From an uncultured Clostridium sp. (GTDB lineage: Bacteria > Bacillota > Clostridia > Lachnospirales > Lachnospiraceae), in assembly GCA_934438135.1 (NCBI GenBank), contig CAKSBP010000020.1:1-63405 (forward strand): 63,405 nucleotides of DNA, written 5' to 3'. Below the pieces are notes generated by a model. The model saw only the letters and a list, made by a program, of their open reading frames with translations, ran no database searches and was not told where the DNA came from. Each line of letters begins with the position of its first letter. Position 1 is the first letter of the stretch. Positions 8,009-15,499 of the stretch are shown here, piece by piece. A program made the position numbers and the translations under genes.

Positions 8009-9563
8009 GAAGTTGTTTAAGTTTGAATGGAAGAGGAATGTGTGGCTTTACGTTGCCAGCTTGTTTGTTATGTTTCTGGCATTTCCATACTACCTGTTAA
8101 ACTGTTTTATGAATCTTGGAAAACAATACGGATGGAATTATGTTTCCTTAAACCAAAGTCAGATTGCAGAGCGGAATAATATGCTGATGACATTTGTTTA
8201 TGACAGTGCTGCCAAAGAAATAATTCTATTTAGCATTGCAGCAGCCAGCGCCCTTGTTTTATTTTCCTATCTGCATTCCAAAAGCAAATCCGACTTTTAT
8301 TTCAGCCAGCCGTATAAGCGAAGCCATTTGTTTTTTACAGGAATTTTAAATGGAGTCGGTGTAATAGTGGTGCCTTATATGATTAATCTGGTAATTGCCA
8401 TGATTGTTGCAGCATGTTATAACTCCGCATCCGGAATGCTTTTCAAAATGCTTATTCTGGAGGCTATTCCATTACTTTTATCTGCAATGCTAGTGTTTTT
8501 ATTGGTACTCATTGCTATGATACTAACAGGTTCGATTGTATTTGGTATTCTTGGAAGTGGAATTGTATGCTTCTATTTTCCTTGTATTTCTGGCATCTTT
8601 CAGATGTATCTGTCTGGAAAAGAAATTGAAAATGGATATGGTAGTGTTGTGAAGGGACTGCTTCATCTTTCACCGTTAACTAGTTATTATGCTTTGGCTA
8701 AGGATAGTCATTTTTATAATATAAATCGTGATTTCCTTCATGTCGTAGGAAATAAGCCATCTGTGATTTTAGTATTCCTGGTTCTGAATGTGATTTTCGC
8801 AGTACTTGCATATGTTTTATATCAGAAGAGAAAAGCAGAATACATTGGAAATGCAGTTACCTTTCCGATAGCAAGAGTTATTATAAAAGTTCTTCTGGTG
8901 ATTCCATTTTCTCTAGGATGTGCCAAATTGATTGCTTATCGTTACGATGCAGCATCTAAAGGAATGGAAATCGCTGCACTTGTTATTGGATGTCTGATTG
9001 GATGTCTCTTGATGGAAACATTCCTTCATGGAAGCTGGAGAGAGTTTTTCAAGAGTTGGAAAAAGCAGCTTGTGTATCTGGTATTAAGCATTGCATGTTA
9101 TGGAGCAATGCTTGCTTTTGTCAGCAGATGCCCAGATTGGAATCCAGATTATGGTCTGTCAGACGAACTTCAGAATGAACTGGATCAAGAGATAAAAAGT
9201 GGTTCTTATGTATTTAATAATTATAAGGAATACGGAGGCAGAGAAAACTGGGATGCTTTTAAGACCAATGTGAAAGCGGGGAAAGATGATTCTTTGTCTA
9301 TCGTACAATATGAAGGAAGCAGTCTAAATTGTTATTATATTGATTTTGTTGGGGGAGTTTATCACCTGTCATCCAATCAGTACTATGCTGATGGAACAGA
9401 TATCTATAAATATTTTGAACTGGTTGACAATGGAACGGATGCAGTTCTTGTTCTATCCAATCAAAAACTTACCTATGAGCAGTTAACAGAGGAAACAAAA
9501 GATAAAGAGACGCAGAAAGAAGTAGAAAATTCCCAGACGATTGTGTGGTTTTCTTTGGATTAA
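7986..9563 (+). CDS. ABC-2-type exporter permease
   Basis: This 525-residue integral membrane protein has about ten hydrophobic segments, starting at about residue 20 (VWLYVASLFVMFLAFPYYLL) and running to about residue 375. A C-terminal polar domain of about 140 residues (from CPDWNPDYGLSDE) is probably extracytoplasmic. The start at 7986 overlaps the ATPase gene, with GGAGG just upstream at 7973-7977. It partners with the ATPase at 7109. The polar tail with repeated Tyr/Asn-rich strands is longer than in simple ABC-2 permeases. Confidence 0.85.
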   Translation: MTSGTLFKKLFKFEWKRNVWLYVASLFVMFLAFPYYLLNCFMNLGKQYGWNYVSLNQSQIAERNNMLMTFVYDSAAKEIILFSIAAASALVLFSYLHSKSKSDFYFSQPYKRSHLFFTGILNGVGVIVVPYMINLVIAMIVAACYNSASGMLFKMLILEAIPLLLSAMLVFLLVLIAMILTGSIVFGILGSGIVCFYFPCISGIFQMYLSGKEIENGYGSVVKGLLHLSPLTSYYALAKDSHFYNINRDFLHVVGNKPSVILVFLVLNVIFAVLAYVLYQKRKAEYIGNAVTFPIARVIIKVLLVIPFSLGCAKLIAYRYDAASKGMEIAALVIGCLIGCLLMETFLHGSWREFFKSWKKQLVYLVLSIACYGAMLAFVSRCPDWNPDYGLSDELQNELDQEIKSGSYVFNNYKEYGGRENWDAFKTNVKAGKDDSLSIVQYEGSSLNCYYIDFVGGVYHLSSNQYYADGTDIYKYFELVDNGTDAVLVLSNQKLTYEQLTEETKDKETQKEVENSQTIVWFSLD

Positions 9564-9588
9564 GTATGCAGTTTTGTCGACAAAGTAC

Positions 9589-9617
9589 TTGTAAGTTGGC
9601 GGATTCAGTGGTAAAAT
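9589..9617 (+). promoter_or_regulatory. Probable yebC promoter
   Basis: TTGTAA (9589-9594) and TAAAAT (9612-9617) are separated by 17 bases. The leader that follows holds a GC-rich hairpin: GCCTTGCCGC (9634-9643) with GCGGCGGGC (9663-9671), then TTTTAGG. That hairpin could be an attenuator or the terminator of the exporter operon. Confidence 0.6.
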
Positions 9618-9705
9618 GAAACAGATTAGTTATGCCTTGCCGCGACTCGACAGATTTGCCAGGCGGCGGGCTTTTAGGAATCTATTTGAAAAGAGGAGAA
9701 TGATT

Positions 9706-10449
9706 ATGTCAGGACATTCAAAGTTCGCCAATATTAAACATAAGAAAGAAAAAAATGATGCCGCAAAGGGAAAGGTTTTCACTATTATTGGACGTGAACT
9801 TGCAGTTGCAGTAAAAGAAGGAGGAGCGGATCCAGAAAATAACAGCCGTCTTCGTGATGTTATTGCAAAAGCTAAGGCAAACAATATGCCAAATGATACA
9901 ATTGAGCGTGGTATTAAGAGAGCAGCCGGAGATCTTAATTCTGTTACTTATGAAACGGTTACTTATGAGGGATATGGACCAAATGGTATCGCAGTCATCG
10001 TTATCGGCTTAACCGACAACAAGAACAGAACTGCATCCAATGTACGTAACGCTTTCACAAAAGGAAATGGAAGCATTGGTACACAAGGCTGTGTATCCTT
10101 TATGTTCGATAAGAAAGGTCAGATTATCATCGACAAGGAAGAATGCAAAATGGATGCAGACGACCTGATGATGATGGCATTAGATGCCGGAGCAGAAGAC
10201 TTCAACGAAGAAGATGACAGCTTCGAAATCTTAACAGACCCAGATTCTTTCAGCCAGGTTCGTGAAGCACTGGAAAAAGAAGGCATCCAGATGGCACAGG
10301 CAGAGGTTACTATGATTCCTCAGACCTATGCAACATTAACAGACGAAAATGATATCAAATACTTTAGAAAGACACTTGATCTTCTTGATGAAGATGATGA
10401 TGTACAGGAAGTATATCATAACTGGGATGAGCCAGATGAGGATGAATAA
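9706..10449 (+). CDS. yebC: YebC/PmpR-family protein
   Basis: This 247-residue protein begins SGHSKFANIKHKKEKNDAAKGK and contains the family blocks NNMPNDTIERGIKRAAG and YGPNGIAVIVIGLTDNKNRTASNVR. The family acts as a DNA-binding regulator or, from more recent work, as a translation factor for difficult peptide stretches. ATG 9706 was chosen: AAGAGGAGA lies 7 bases upstream, and the family start M-(S/A)-GHSK is exact. The last codons are not the ancestral ones. The 3' end is duplicated at 15242-15298, so the present end (EPDEDE) was supplied by an integrated element and the original end (EPDDDEE) now lies 4.8 kb away. Confidence 0.95.
   Translation: MSGHSKFANIKHKKEKNDAAKGKVFTIIGRELAVAVKEGGADPENNSRLRDVIAKAKANNMPNDTIERGIKRAAGDLNSVTYETVTYEGYGPNGIAVIVIGLTDNKNRTASNVRNAFTKGNGSIGTQGCVSFMFDKKGQIIIDKEECKMDADDLMMMALDAGAEDFNEEDDSFEILTDPDSFSQVREALEKEGIQMAQAEVTMIPQTYATLTDENDIKYFRKTLDLLDEDDDVQEVYHNWDEPDEDE
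10396..10446 (+). repeat. attL: left direct repeat at the yebC 3' end
   Basis: This 51-bp segment matches 15242-15292 with only two mismatches (10405 versus 15251, and 10440 versus 15286). The 34 identical bases between the mismatches (10406-10439) would contain the crossover. A tyrosine recombinase fragment starts 160 bases downstream, as expected beside an attachment site. Confidence 0.85.
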
Positions 10450-10605
10450 TTCTAGAGTTTTCTAGGTTTTCAGCAGTTTAGTAGTCTGAAATTGAATAGA
10501 AAAACGTGTTAGTTATGATATATATTCTGAAAGTGGTTGAGAAAAATATCGACATCTAATCAGCATGTATAACACAATTCAGATAAGAAAGAGGAGTGTT
10601 ATTGT

Positions 10606-10824
10606 ATGTTATTAGAAGATGTATTGAAAGAATTTATATTTGACTGTCAATTAAGGAAATTAAGCGAGCGAACTATTAAGAGTTATAAGAATAATAGTTT
10701 AGCTTGCTTTTCCTATTTTGAGAAAGAGTTTGGTTTAGTTGAGTTAGAGGAGTTATCTTATAAGCATATACAGCAGTATATGTATTATCTATCTGAGAAA
10801 GGTCTAAAGGAATCTTATGGATAG
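10606..10824 (+). pseudogene. Tyrosine recombinase, N-terminal fragment
   Basis: This 72-residue fragment (FIFDCQLRKLSERTIKSYKN, then ELSYKHIQQYMYYLSEKGLK) matches the N-terminal core-binding (SAM-like) domain of phage-type integrases. It stops at TAG 10822 just before an IS3-family element, and the catalytic domain with the R-H-R-Y residues is absent. It has a good ribosome site (AAAGAGGAG) and possible promoter elements TTGAAT (10492) and TATGAT (10514). Its place next to attL fits the integrase of the island. Confidence 0.8.
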
Positions 10825-10836
10825 GTTACAATTAAC

Positions 10837-12028
10837 TGGACAGTTTTTTTAAGGTGATGTAAACTAATATTACTATTCTAAAGGAGAACAAATATCATGA
10901 CCTCAAACATTACTAAAAGACCAAGACGTACCTATACCGACGAATTCAAAAATCAATTAGTCCAGCTTTATCTCAATGGCAAACGTAAATGTGATATTAT
11001 CCGTGAATATGACATTTCAGGCTCCTTACTTGACAAATGGATTAAGCAATCAACTACTACCGGTTCCTTTAAAGAGAAAGACAACCGTTCTGCCATGGAG
11101 CAGGAACTGATAGAACTTCGTAAGAGAAACAAGCAGCTTGAAATGGAGAATGATATTTTAAAGCAAGCGGCGCTGATATTCGGACGAAAGTAAATGTAAT
11201 AAAAAATAATGTTCACAAATACTCAATATCAGCAATGTATAAAGTCCTACAAATCCTAGAAGTACCTACTATTACGAAGCAAAAGAGAAACCAGATGAAA
11301 GCTTGCTTGTCGGTGAAATAAAGCGTATATTTAAGGAAAGTCGTAATAATTATGGTACTCGTAAAATCAAAAAAGAGCTTGCCAAACTGAAACAGCAGGT
11401 TTCAAGAAGACGTATTGGGCGCATTATGAAACAGGAAGGCTTAGTGTCAAACTATACAGTTGCCCAGTACAAGCCTCATGTGGATAAATGCAATGAATCA
11501 AAGGTTGCAAATATCGTAAATCACCAATTCAGTAACCAAACCGAATACAACGTAGTAGTAAGTGATTTAACATATGTAAGAATCGGAGTGGCTTGGAATT
11601 ATATATGTATTCTTGTTGACCTCTTTAATCGTGAAATCATTGGCTATAGTGCTGGAAGAAATAAGGATGCTCACCTTGTTACCCAGGCGTTCGCAAAGGT
11701 AAAAACAAACCTTAACCAAGTAAAAATATTTCATACAGATCGAGGCAACGAATTCAAAAATAAACGGATTGATGAAACTCTAGATACGTTCGGAATTCAA
11801 CGTTCCTTAAGCATGAAAGGCTGTTCTTATGACAATGCTGTAGCTGAAGCTACCTATAAGATAATAAAAACGGAGTTTGTCAAGGGACGAACATTTTCCT
11901 CTCTGGAGGAACTCCATCTTGAATTAGCTGATTATGTAAACTGGTTCAATAATCACAGAATCCATTCTGCACTTGGCTACCAGACACCAACCGAGTACAG
12001 AAGAAATCACCTTAAAAAAGTGTCTAAC
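10837..12028 (+). mobile_element. IS3-family insertion sequence (degenerate)
   Basis: The left end TGGACAGTTTTTTTAAGG (10837-10854) is mirrored by CCTTAAAAAAGTGTCTA (12010-12026). TAAC occurs on both sides (10833-10836 and 12025-12028), a possible target duplication, though it overlaps the right end, so the exact border is uncertain by a few bases. Two frames, orfA and orfB, fill it. The sequences left (recombinase) and right (lysin) of the element come from different genes, so insertion was accompanied by a deletion or rearrangement. Confidence 0.8.
10897..11193 (+). CDS. IS3-family OrfA (helix-turn-helix)
   Basis: This 98-residue protein has the N-terminal helix-turn-helix RRTYTDEFKNQLVQLYLNGK and YDISGSLLDKWIKQ, followed by the leucine-zipper-like EQELIELRKRNKQLEMENDI and ending LKQAALIFGRK. 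It binds the element ends and is normally fused to OrfB by a -1 ribosomal slip. The -1 frame continues from about 11190 (VNVIKNNVHKYSISAMYKVLQI), which fits. GGAGAAC precedes ATG 10897. OrfA itself looks intact. Confidence 0.88.
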   Translation: MTSNITKRPRRTYTDEFKNQLVQLYLNGKRKCDIIREYDISGSLLDKWIKQSTTTGSFKEKDNRSAMEQELIELRKRNKQLEMENDILKQAALIFGRK

Positions 12029-12091
12029 AAAGTGTTGACAATCCATTTGTTAGAGATTCTAAAGTGTACAGTCAAGGTGCGGAATATGTAG
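11194..12091 (+). pseudogene. IS3-family OrfB transposase, frameshifted
   Basis: This is the catalytic DDE subunit: D in VVVSDLTYVR, D in FHTDRGNEF, E in VAEATYKIIKTE. The N-terminus runs in one frame through ATG 11235 (MYKVLQI) and then continues in another as RSTYYYEAKEKPDES-LLVGEIKRIF. Restoring one C near 11255 would give the family sequence QIPRSTYYYEAK, so a one-base deletion breaks the gene. The frame also runs past the right inverted repeat before stopping at 12091. The transposase is probably inactive unless this is a sequencing error. Confidence 0.8.
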
Positions 12092-12261
12092 GAGAAAATT
12101 ATGCGTGGAAAGCATCTGGATGGTTTTGGATGAATAAAAAAATTAATACTCTAATTGATAATGGTGCAGATGTAGAGGCTGTTACTAAAGTGGTCAATGG
12201 AGGACTTGCAAAATTAGAAGCGCGTAAGGCAGCATATAATAAAATTAAGAAACTATTATAG
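12028..12261 (+). pseudogene. Lysin/chitinase-like (GH19-type) C-terminal fragment
   Basis: The frame resumes right after the IS border (QSVDNPFVRDSKVYSQG) and reads AWKASGWFWMNKKINTLID, then VTKVVNGGLAKLEARKAAYN. This resembles the end of glycoside hydrolase family 19 chitinases and phage lysins (the A-W-F-W and I-N-G-G-x-N/K-G/L pattern). The catalytic N-terminal part is missing. The GTG at 12064 that could start a 65-residue protein is not a real start. It probably comes from the same phage-like element as the recombinase. Confidence 0.6.
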
Positions 12262-12269
12262 GAGCAGAT

Positions 12270-13073
12270 ATGAAAAAATATTATAAAGTCATGGCATTTC
12301 TAATTTTAAGTTTTAGTTTGATAGGATGTAGCAATAGCAAAAATATTTTGCCGACTGCATCAGCAATGAAAGATTTACCATCAAAGACAGAGGATTCTTA
12401 TGATGGAGAGTTAGAGAATGTGGAGCAGGATATGTTTGAGCATGTTGAATCCAGTGATGACAATATACTTAATCTGAAAGAAGAAGCACTGGAATTTTTT
12501 CAATCATCAGATAGAAAGTATACAATAGAAGATAAGAAATACAAACAAGGCAAACATAAAGGAAAATTTAATGTTAGATATCCTGTTCTTAAGGATACCA
12601 GGAAAGATATGACGGTAGTGAATAGTGTTATATTGGCAAGGGTAGTGGATGAACTATATTACGAGGATGAGGAAACAGTAATCGATATTGATTTGGATTA
12701 TGAAATAAAAAATGCAAATGATAATTTTATTTCCATTCTTTTTACTGGATTTTACAATGCACATGGTGCGGCTCATCCTAATAATATATCTTTTACTATA
12801 AACTTTGATTTGAAAAAGAATAAACCACTTAGTTTATATGATGTGGTAGTTTTAGAAGATAATATGTTAGAAAAGGCGCACGGCGCAATGGAAACGCAGC
12901 TTGAAGAAGAAGGTGTAGAAGCATTTGAGAAGCTTCCTGTTGATGAATTGGATAAACAACTTTATGATAAAAATGAAGGGTTTTATATAGAAAATAAAAA
13001 AATCTATATACGTTTTTCAATAACAGCGGGGTCAGGATATCATGAGTATATTAGCTTTGATATAGAAAAATAG
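12270..13073 (+). CDS. RsiV/PdaC-like lipoprotein (DUF4163/DUF3298 type)
   Basis: This 267-residue lipoprotein has a signal peptide (MKKYYKVMAFLILSFSLIGC) with lipobox L-I-G-C, so it is anchored outside the membrane. The mature part resembles the RsiV C-terminal region: a YPVLKD...VVNSVI start, the F-x-A/G-H-G-A-A-H-P block in FYNAHGAAHPNNISFTINFD, then LSLYDVV and the closing ISFDIEK. In RsiV this domain binds lysozyme; here there is no anti-sigma part. It starts 8 bases after the lysin fragment behind AGGAGC. A decayed relative follows at 13110. Protection against a lysin or a sensing role is possible but unproven. Confidence 0.7.
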   Translation: MKKYYKVMAFLILSFSLIGCSNSKNILPTASAMKDLPSKTEDSYDGELENVEQDMFEHVESSDDNILNLKEEALEFFQSSDRKYTIEDKKYKQGKHKGKFNVRYPVLKDTRKDMTVVNSVILARVVDELYYEDEETVIDIDLDYEIKNANDNFISILFTGFYNAHGAAHPNNISFTINFDLKKNKPLSLYDVVVLEDNMLEKAHGAMETQLEEEGVEAFEKLPVDELDKQLYDKNEGFYIENKKIYIRFSITAGSGYHEYISFDIEK

Positions 13074-13109
13074 TAGAGAGAAATCTTTCAATAAATGATA
13101 GGGGGACAC

Positions 13110-13510
13110 ATGAAAAAGAAACGAAATTTGAAGTTTCAAAATATTGCTGGGATTTATTCCAGGTGAAAAAGACAGAAGAACCATCTATTGATAAAGGAAA
13201 ACAAGGAAAGTATGATGTTCTAAATAGTATCATATGGAATACATAACGGATGATTTTATTTCTATATTCTTTTCAGGTAACATTGATTATCTTGAAGGAA
13301 ATCACGGCTATCCTGTATCCTATGCGGTTAATTTCGATTTGAAACATAATGTACCGATTAGTATGGATGAGGTTATTGATACTCAGAAAGTAAGCGGAAA
13401 ATTACAAGATGCTTTACTGGAAAAAATACATAATGCAATGAAAGAACAGCTTGATAAGAGTATCGCAGATTCATTTGATAGAACGCCGTTATTCAGACGC
13501 AATGATTCAA
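13110..13510 (+). pseudogene. Decayed second RsiV-like gene
   Basis: Pieces of a second DUF3298-type gene are visible: KGKQGKYDVLNSII, then DDFISIFFSGNIDYLEGNHG, YPVSYAVNFDLKHNVPISMD and LEKIHNAMKEQLDKSIAD. These align with the intact neighbour (NDNFISILFTGFYNAHGAAH and on). Stops and an internal loss separate the pieces, and the 3' end is replaced by transposase sequence near 13500. The intact piece from 13234 cannot be a functional protein. Confidence 0.7.
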
Positions 13511-13915
13511 CCGTCCGATCCTGCTCAATTTCCTTTTGGAGCATTTCCTCATAAAACAGTGCTTCCTGTTTTGCTGTCTTTTTGATTGCTTTTCTGCGGT
13601 TTGCACATGCTTTGATGTGCGTTGCATCTACAAATGCAACTGAATCATCTACGAAGTCCCAGCGGTAACATTCCTCCAGTATTTTTGCAAAAATCTGTTC
13701 AAACAGATTCGTATCTTTAAAACGGCGTGTATAGTTTTTACCAAACGTGCTGAAATGCGGCACAGGATCCGACATTTCCAGTCCAAGAAACCAACGGTAT
13801 GCTACATTTACCTCAATTTCCTTTATCGTCTGACGCATGCTTCGGATTTCGAACAGATACTGAATCAGGGGAATTTTTATCAGCATGACAGGATCTTTCC
13901 ATAATAAACATTTGT
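13500..13915 (-). pseudogene. IS1182-like transposase fragment
   Basis: On the minus strand, LIQYLFEIRSMRQTIKEIEV, NVAYRWFLGLEM, VPHFSTFGKNYTRRF and FVDDSVAFVDATHIKACANR match the N-terminal half of IS1182/IS4-like DDE transposases (the D in FVDATHIK is the first catalytic residue). The N-terminus before WKDPVML does not match. The C-terminal half is lost after about EIEQDR, where the sequence passes into the RsiV-like remnant. It is inactive. Confidence 0.75.
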
Positions 13916-14031
13916 ATTTAGTCTCTTTTTTCTTTTACATGTTTGGTAAGCAAAACAAAACACCGCCTTTTTAATAATACTCTAATTATACCATAGAAAA
14001 AGTGATGTTCATACCGGTTTATACATAAACT

Positions 14032-14064
14032 GACAAAGTCACATGATTTTCATGCGACTTTGTC
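14032..14064. repeat. 33-bp near-perfect palindrome
   Basis: GACAAAGTCACATGA (14032-14046) pairs with TCATGCGACTTTGTC (14050-14064) with one mismatch. It may be the border or a leader structure of the IS1182-like remnant. No U-tract follows. Confidence 0.7.
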
Positions 14065-14075
14065 GACAGTCTGTG

Positions 14076-14099
14076 AGACAGATGACAATCTGTCTTTTT
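14076..14099 (+). terminator. Hairpin terminator AGACAGAT/ATCTGTCT
   Basis: AGACAGAT (14076-14083), loop GACA, ATCTGTCT (14088-14095), then a T-run. It lies in the gene-free 14000-14200 stretch between transposase remnants. Confidence 0.7.
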
Positions 14100-14108
14100 G
14101 TGATACAC

Positions 14109-14152
14109 AAAAAAGCACTTAAAAACTAGAAATAGTTTCTAAATGCTTTTTT
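14109..14152. terminator. Bidirectional terminator-like hairpin
   Basis: AAAAAAGCACTTAAAAACTA pairs imperfectly with TAGTTTCTAAATGCTTTTTT, giving A-run, stem and T-run on both strands. A smaller inverted repeat, AATGTCAT (14170-14177) and ATGACATT (14189-14196), follows. The rest of 13916-14308 contains nothing else I can name. Confidence 0.7.
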
Positions 14153-14308
14153 GAAAGAGCCACACGCCCAATGTCATTCCTTAACTTAATGACATTGTCG
14201 GGAAAACGGTATTTTTTTTAACGTGACACTGGCTATGAAGCGTTTTCGAATCATACTGGTCTGTCACCAAGTTTCATGGTATACTAAAAGAAATGGCGGT
14301 GATTTTAG

Positions 14309-15111
14309 ATGGCAAGACCCAAAAAATACAATATTTCATTAACAGATGACGAACTCAAAGAGCTGAAATCTATTATGCGTAAAAAGCAAACTCCAAAAAC
14401 TGTTCGGAACAGATGTCAGATTATCATTGATTTAGATGATGCACATGGTAAAGTTCTTACTCATGAACAGTCGGCCAAGACAAACTGTGTTTGTATGGAT
14501 ACAATTACCAATACGGTAAAACTCTATTCCGAGAAAGGCATCCAGGGTATCATTACCTTGAACCGTAATGTTAATTCTGATAATGCACGTAGAAAATTTG
14601 ATGGGCGTGCCAAGGCTCGTATTATCGAGATTGCATGTAGTCCTGCACCGGTGGAACATTCCCGCTGGACACTTCGTTTGCTGGAAGAACAGGCAAAAAT
14701 TGTGCTTGATGTTCCAGTCAGCAAAGATACAATTGGCAGGGCTTTAAAAAAAATAAACTTCGACCTCACATGAATGACTACTGGTGTATTCCTTCAAAAG
14801 AAGATGCTGATTTTGTAGCTTGTATGGAAGATGTTGTTGATGTCCATGAACATCGCAATGCAATTGACTGGGCAATGGAAATCAAATATCTATCGGATGA
14901 AATGTATCCAGATGCAAAGAAAATCATACTGGTGATGGATAACCTTAACACCCATAAAGCAGCTTCACTTTATAAGGCATTTCCTCCAGCAGAAGCAAGG
15001 AGAATCATAAAACGACTCGAAATCCACTATACTCCAAAGCATGGGAGTTGGCTTGATATGGCAGAAATTGAACTTAATCTATATCCAGTGCTTACATCTG
15101 CTACTTCGTAA
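14309..15111 (+). pseudogene. IS630-family transposase, frameshifted and internally deleted
   Basis: The first frame (14309-14773) encodes the helix-turn-helix half (MARPKKYNISLTDDELKELK, DTITNTVKLYSEKGIQGI and RWTLRLLEEQ). A homopolymer A-run near 14746 is one base short. Adding one A would restore ALKKNKLRPHMNDYWCIP and join the second frame. In the second frame (14770-15111) DVVDVHE runs directly into HRNAIDWAMEIKYL, whereas the family has about 90 residues there, including the first catalytic Asp. MDNLNTHKAASLY and HYTPKHGSWLDMAEIEL remain, and the end is truncated. It is inactive. Confidence 0.8.
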
Positions 15112-15126
15112 TTGAAGTAGCAGATG
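15095..15126. repeat. Perfect 13-bp inverted repeat
   Basis: CATCTGCTACTTC (15095-15107) and GAAGTAGCAGATG (15114-15126) with a 6-base loop. It replaces the end of the IS630-type transposase. There is no U-tract, so it is not a standard terminator; it may be the folded end of another mobile element. Confidence 0.75.
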
Positions 15127-15241
15127 GGCTAAATATCAATGATACAGTACACTAGTTAAGGTATCTGTTAATAGGCTTTAGGAATAGCAGTATTCTAAAC
15201 CCCTTATAAACAGGGCAACACAGTAATCAACCACTCAAATA

Positions 15242-15298
15242 GATGATGTAGAGGAAGTATATCATAACTGGGATGAGCCAGATGACGATGAAGAGTAA
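15242..15298 (+). repeat. attR: right direct repeat and original yebC 3' end
   Basis: Bases 15242-15292 repeat 10396-10446 with two mismatches. The frame then reads ...EPDDDEE and stops at TAA 15296-15298, which is the ancestral YebC C-terminus. It is too short to be a gene. Confidence 0.85.
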
Positions 15299-15339
15299 GG
15301 ATTAGTATTAATACTAGAATCCACTTTTATAGCAGATGC

Positions 15340-15367
15340 AGCCATCTGTTTAAAAGGTGGCTTTTTT
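15340..15367 (+). terminator. Original yebC terminator, displaced by the island
   Basis: AGCCATC (15340-15346) pairs with GGTGGCT (15356-15362, one T-G pair), followed by TTTTTT. Its place about 40 bases after the ancestral yebC stop shows that it belonged to yebC. Confidence 0.8.
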
Positions 15368-15449
15368 GCTTATGATTATTCGCCAAGTCACTTACAGGAT
15401 AGACGCAAAGCTGTGGAATAAATCTCGCCCAAATTCTCAAAATCTATCC

Positions 15450-15478
15450 TTTCCATCTCTTTCTATCTATGTTATGAT
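15450..15478 (+). promoter_or_regulatory. Probable promoter of the Wadjet operon
   Basis: TTTCCA (15450-15455) and TATGAT (15473-15478) with a 17-base spacer, 22 bases before ATG 15500. The -35 is weak. The rest of 15368-15450 shows no other feature. Confidence 0.55.
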
Positions 15479-15499
15479 AATAGCGAATCGAGGTATAAC

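Larger units (their letters stand above)
10447..15241. mobile_element. Decayed integrative island in yebC
   Basis: A block of about 4.8 kb is bounded by the yebC-derived repeats. It holds only mobile-element and lysin/lipoprotein remnants: recombinase N-terminus, IS3-type element, lysin C-terminus, RsiV-like lipoprotein and copy, IS1182-like and IS630-like fragments. No intact integrase is present, so excision would need help in trans. A phage or phage-like origin is suggested by the recombinase and lysin pieces. Confidence 0.75.

Noticed and set aside
9616..9705. Upstream extension of yebC from ATG 9616
   Set aside because: The ATG overlaps the -10 element, has no ribosome site, and YebC proteins start at M-(S/A)-GHSK.
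12064..12261. Independent 65-residue gene
   Set aside because: It has no ribosome site, the frame continues upstream to the IS border, and the sequence is the tail of a lysin.
13383..13510. Extension of the minus-strand transposase frame beyond EIEQDR
   Set aside because: The downstream residues are antisense to the RsiV-like remnant and do not match the transposase family.
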